A stretch of DNA of 64,000 nucleotides from Hydrogenophaga palleronii_A (GTDB lineage Bacteria > Pseudomonadota > Gammaproteobacteria > Burkholderiales > Burkholderiaceae_C): the NCBI RefSeq assembly GCF_031457455.1, contig NZ_JAVDWU010000018.1, positions 1-64,000 of the forward strand. Direction: 5' to 3'. Both the position numbers and the translations under genes were made by a program. The notes under the pieces are model-generated. The model saw only the letters and a list, made by a program, of their open reading frames with translations, was not told the DNA's origin and made no database searches. Every line of letters starts with the position of its first letter. Positions within the stretch are counted from its first letter, which is position 1. This document shows, piece after piece, positions 62,028 to 64,000 of this stretch.

Positions 62028-63404
62028 TCACAGCTGCGGGGGTTCCCGGTTTTCAATGTACGCGCGGTTGCGCACTTCGCGGGCCATGGCATCCAGCGCC
62101 GCGCCAGCCTTGCGCTCGCGCAGCAGGGCGCGCACTTGTTCGCGTTGGTCGCGCTGGCTCACCGCCGCCTCGCGCCGCTCCTCGACGCGAATCAGGTGCA
62201 CACCAAAACGCGAGACCACCGGCGCCGACACTTCACCGGGACGCAGTTTGTTCATCGGCTCTTCAAATTCGGGCACGAATTGGCCAGCCGATGTCCAGCC
62301 AAGGTCACCGCCGCCACTGGCGGAGCCGTCCTGGCTGTGTTCACGGGCCAGCTGCTCAAAACTGGCCTGCCCGCTGGCAATTTGCTGGCGGAACTGGTTC
62401 AAGCGCTCGATAGCCGCCGCTTCCGTGAGCTGTGGACCTGCGCGAAGCAGGATGTGACGCGCCCGGGTCTGCACCACGCTGGCCTCGGGCAGGCCCGCCT
62501 GTCGCTTCTCCAATACCTTGAGCACATGAAAGCCGGCTTCGCTTCGCAACGGACCCGCAATATCACCCACCTTCAGGGCCTGGGTGGAAGCCACGAACAA
62601 TTCCGGCAACCGACTGGCCTGTCGCAGACCCAGCACGCCGCCATTCGCCCGCTCGGCGGCGTTCGAGAATTCGGCTGCCAGAGCGGCAAAATCGCCGCCT
62701 GCACGAGCGCGTTGCGCCACTTCTTCGGCTCGCGCCTTTTGCGCTTGAACCTGCTGCTCAGTGGCGCCCTCCGGCACCAGCAACAGCACGTGTCCCAGAT
62801 TCAACAGAAGATTGGCTGGATCGCCAGATCGCTGCTGCGCGCGCAAGTAATCGTCAATGTCGGTCTCGGATACCTGAACCCGTGCCTCCAGTTCACGATC
62901 CTGCAACCGTTGCAAGAGGATCTGATTGCGCAGGTCGTTTCGAAAGCGGTTGAGATCCACGCCCTCAGCGGCCACACGGCGCCGGAATTCCTCCAGCCCC
63001 AACTGGTTCTGCGCAGCGACAGACTGCTCCGCGCGCAACAGCGTCGCCTCGTCCACCCGGATGCCCGTTTGGGTGGCGTGCTGTAAAAGGGCCCGCTCCG
63101 TCAGGAGCTGTTCCAGCACTTGCTGTGCCAACTGCTCGCGGGGGGGCACGGCAACACCCTGCTGAGCCATCTGTTGCTCGACACGCTGCATGCGCTGTCG
63201 CACTTCGTTATTGGTAACGGGTTCGGAATTAACCAGCGCCACAATGAAGTCGGCCGTGACCGGGACATTGGGCGCAGCGCGAAGCAGGCTGGGCTGGTTG
63301 GGCAGGCGCAACGCCTGGGCACTGGCATCGGCACTCCAGAGCAGGGGCGCACACAAACACCAGACCGCTGCTAGGCGAGAGAGTTGCGGACGGCGTTCAG
63401 TCAT
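62028..63404 (-). CDS. surA: Periplasmic chaperone / peptidyl-prolyl isomerase SurA
   Basis: 458 residues. Signal peptide about 1-30 (LLWSADASA-QA). An N-terminal chaperone helical domain (FIVALVNSEPVTNNEVRQRM) and two parvulin domains (about 190-290; about 305-405 with RARHILLRAG and GGGDLGWTSAGQFVPEFE) are seen. It escorts outer-membrane proteins, LptD among them, through the periplasm. The ATG at 63404 overlaps the lptD end by 8 bases, so both are coupled. Confidence 0.95.
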   Translation of the reverse strand: MTERRPQLSRLAAVWCLCAPLLWSADASAQALRLPNQPSLLRAAPNVPVTADFIVALVNSEPVTNNEVRQRMQRVEQQMAQQGVAVPPREQLAQQVLEQLLTERALLQHATQTGIRVDEATLLRAEQSVAAQNQLGLEEFRRRVAAEGVDLNRFRNDLRNQILLQRLQDRELEARVQVSETDIDDYLRAQQRSGDPANLLLNLGHVLLLVPEGATEQQVQAQKARAEEVAQRARAGGDFAALAAEFSNAAERANGGVLGLRQASRLPELFVASTQALKVGDIAGPLRSEAGFHVLKVLEKRQAGLPEASVVQTRARHILLRAGPQLTEAAAIERLNQFRQQIASGQASFEQLAREHSQDGSASGGGDLGWTSAGQFVPEFEEPMNKLRPGEVSAPVVSRFGVHLIRVEERREAAVSQRDQREQVRALLRERKAGAALDAMAREVRNRAYIENREPPQL

Positions 63405-64000
63405 AGTTCTGGAAGCGGCTGGGTGGATCGATTTCTTCACGCAGGTATTTGTAGCGAGGCACCTGCTCCTGCAGGGTTTGGAGGGAACTGGCACCGATCC
63501 TGGAAAAACCGGTGAACTCAAGCTGGAACAGGATACGCTGATTGGAAGTCGAGCGGCTCAACTGCAATCGCTCCAGCACCACCCGACCCAGCCAGCAGCC
63601 TGCGTCGTACTCGAAACCAGCGACCAGATCAACCACCTTCTTGTCGGGCACGCTGTAGTTGATGCGGCCTACGCTGTACCACTGGCCGGGGCCAAGGGCA
63701 CGGCCCGGCACGGGTTCACGATCAGGAGAGCCGAGCGAGGACAACGGCCACTGCCAGCCCAAGTCGACCTGTTCGCTGGAACCCTTGGTTTGGCGGTAGG
63801 CGACGCTCAGCGTCTTGAAGGGACCCGGGTTGTATCGCCCACCCAGGGTGGTCCGGACCGCATCGCGGCTCTTGGGGTTGTACTGCACGTTGAGATCGGT
63901 GGACCAGCTTGGATGCCACTGGATGCGCGCACCAAAAAGCATGTCGCTGATGCGTTCGGTCACGGGCTCGCGGCCGGGCAGAGTCACGTTCTCATCTTCC
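63397..64000 (-). CDS. lptD: LPS-assembly protein LptD, C-terminal part
   Basis: The gene enters from beyond 64000; about 200 C-terminal residues are visible. Barrel strands such as IQWHPSWSTDLNVQYNP, LSVAYRQ and VVDLVAGFEYDAGCWLGRVVLERL occur, including the late Cys (AGCW) that forms the conserved disulphides. It ends RFQNYD. With LptE it inserts LPS in the outer leaflet. Followed by surA in an lptD-surA-rsmA run. Confidence 0.94.
   Translation of the reverse strand, partial: EDENVTLPGREPVTERISDMLFGARIQWHPSWSTDLNVQYNPKSRDAVRTTLGGRYNPGPFKTLSVAYRQTKGSSEQVDLGWQWPLSSLGSPDREPVPGRALGPGQWYSVGRINYSVPDKKVVDLVAGFEYDAGCWLGRVVLERLQLSRSTSNQRILFQLEFTGFSRIGASSLQTLQEQVPRYKYLREEIDPPSRFQNYD

Overview
The window is GC-rich chromosomal DNA of a betaproteobacterium. 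Gene content and order (recA-recX next to a tct cluster, sucCD, argC of the short type 2 form, lptD-surA-rsmA, a birA without the DNA-binding domain, TAGAAT-like -10 boxes) point to Burkholderiales, most likely Comamonadaceae close to Hydrogenophaga; this is inferred from protein resemblance, not from a search. I see no rRNA, tRNA, CRISPR array, transposase or phage gene. The right edge cuts lptD.

Layout. 0.1-2 kb: a type IV pilin with a strong sigma-54 promoter and three upstream TGAC-N7-GTCG boxes, followed by a TfpX/TfpZ accessory gene. 2.1-9.6 kb: a signalling run on the minus strand (CHASE2-Ser/Thr kinase, PP2C phosphatase, FHA protein, CHASE2-adenylate cyclase, class II cyclic nucleotide phosphodiesterase). 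9.8-13 kb: sucCD and divergent argC. 13-18.3 kb: tctDE-tctCBA tricarboxylate uptake. 18.5-25.6 kb: MFS exporter, recX-recA, MarR regulator, an OmpR-type two-component system and a beta-class GST. 25.7-29.3 kb: topoisomerase III carrying a histone-H1-like tail and a SWIB domain, divergent from a SET-domain methyltransferase. 29.5-40.2 kb: birA, SPOR protein, alpha/beta hydrolase plus TetR repressor, tkt-gap, a MurU-like nucleotidyltransferase, pepP, MOSC protein and a PfkB kinase. 40.4-57.3 kb: an iron island with four Fur-like boxes (two TonB receptors, the imelysin/di-haem oxidoreductase/imelysin/DUF1513 set, hmuSTUV, bacterioferritin and its ferredoxin). 57.5-64 kb: maeB malic enzyme, a barnase/barstar pair, rsmA, surA and the 3' end of lptD.

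The most striking non-coding signal is a family of at least twelve roughly 80-115 bp repeats. Ten of the twelve start 0-12 bp after a stop codon and read in the same direction as that gene. Their last stem is preserved by paired base changes between copies (for example GAGG/CCTC, GTGG/CCAC, GCGG/CCGC), which argues for selection on a folded structure. One inverted pair lies between a response regulator and its kinase, and one arm now encodes part of the kinase N-terminus. Other notable points are the TopB-SWIB/SET pair with a Z-DNA-prone intergenic tract, a NemR-like operator filling the spacer of a leaderless TetR promoter, and a translationally coupled 41-residue VOC fragment inside the hmu operon.
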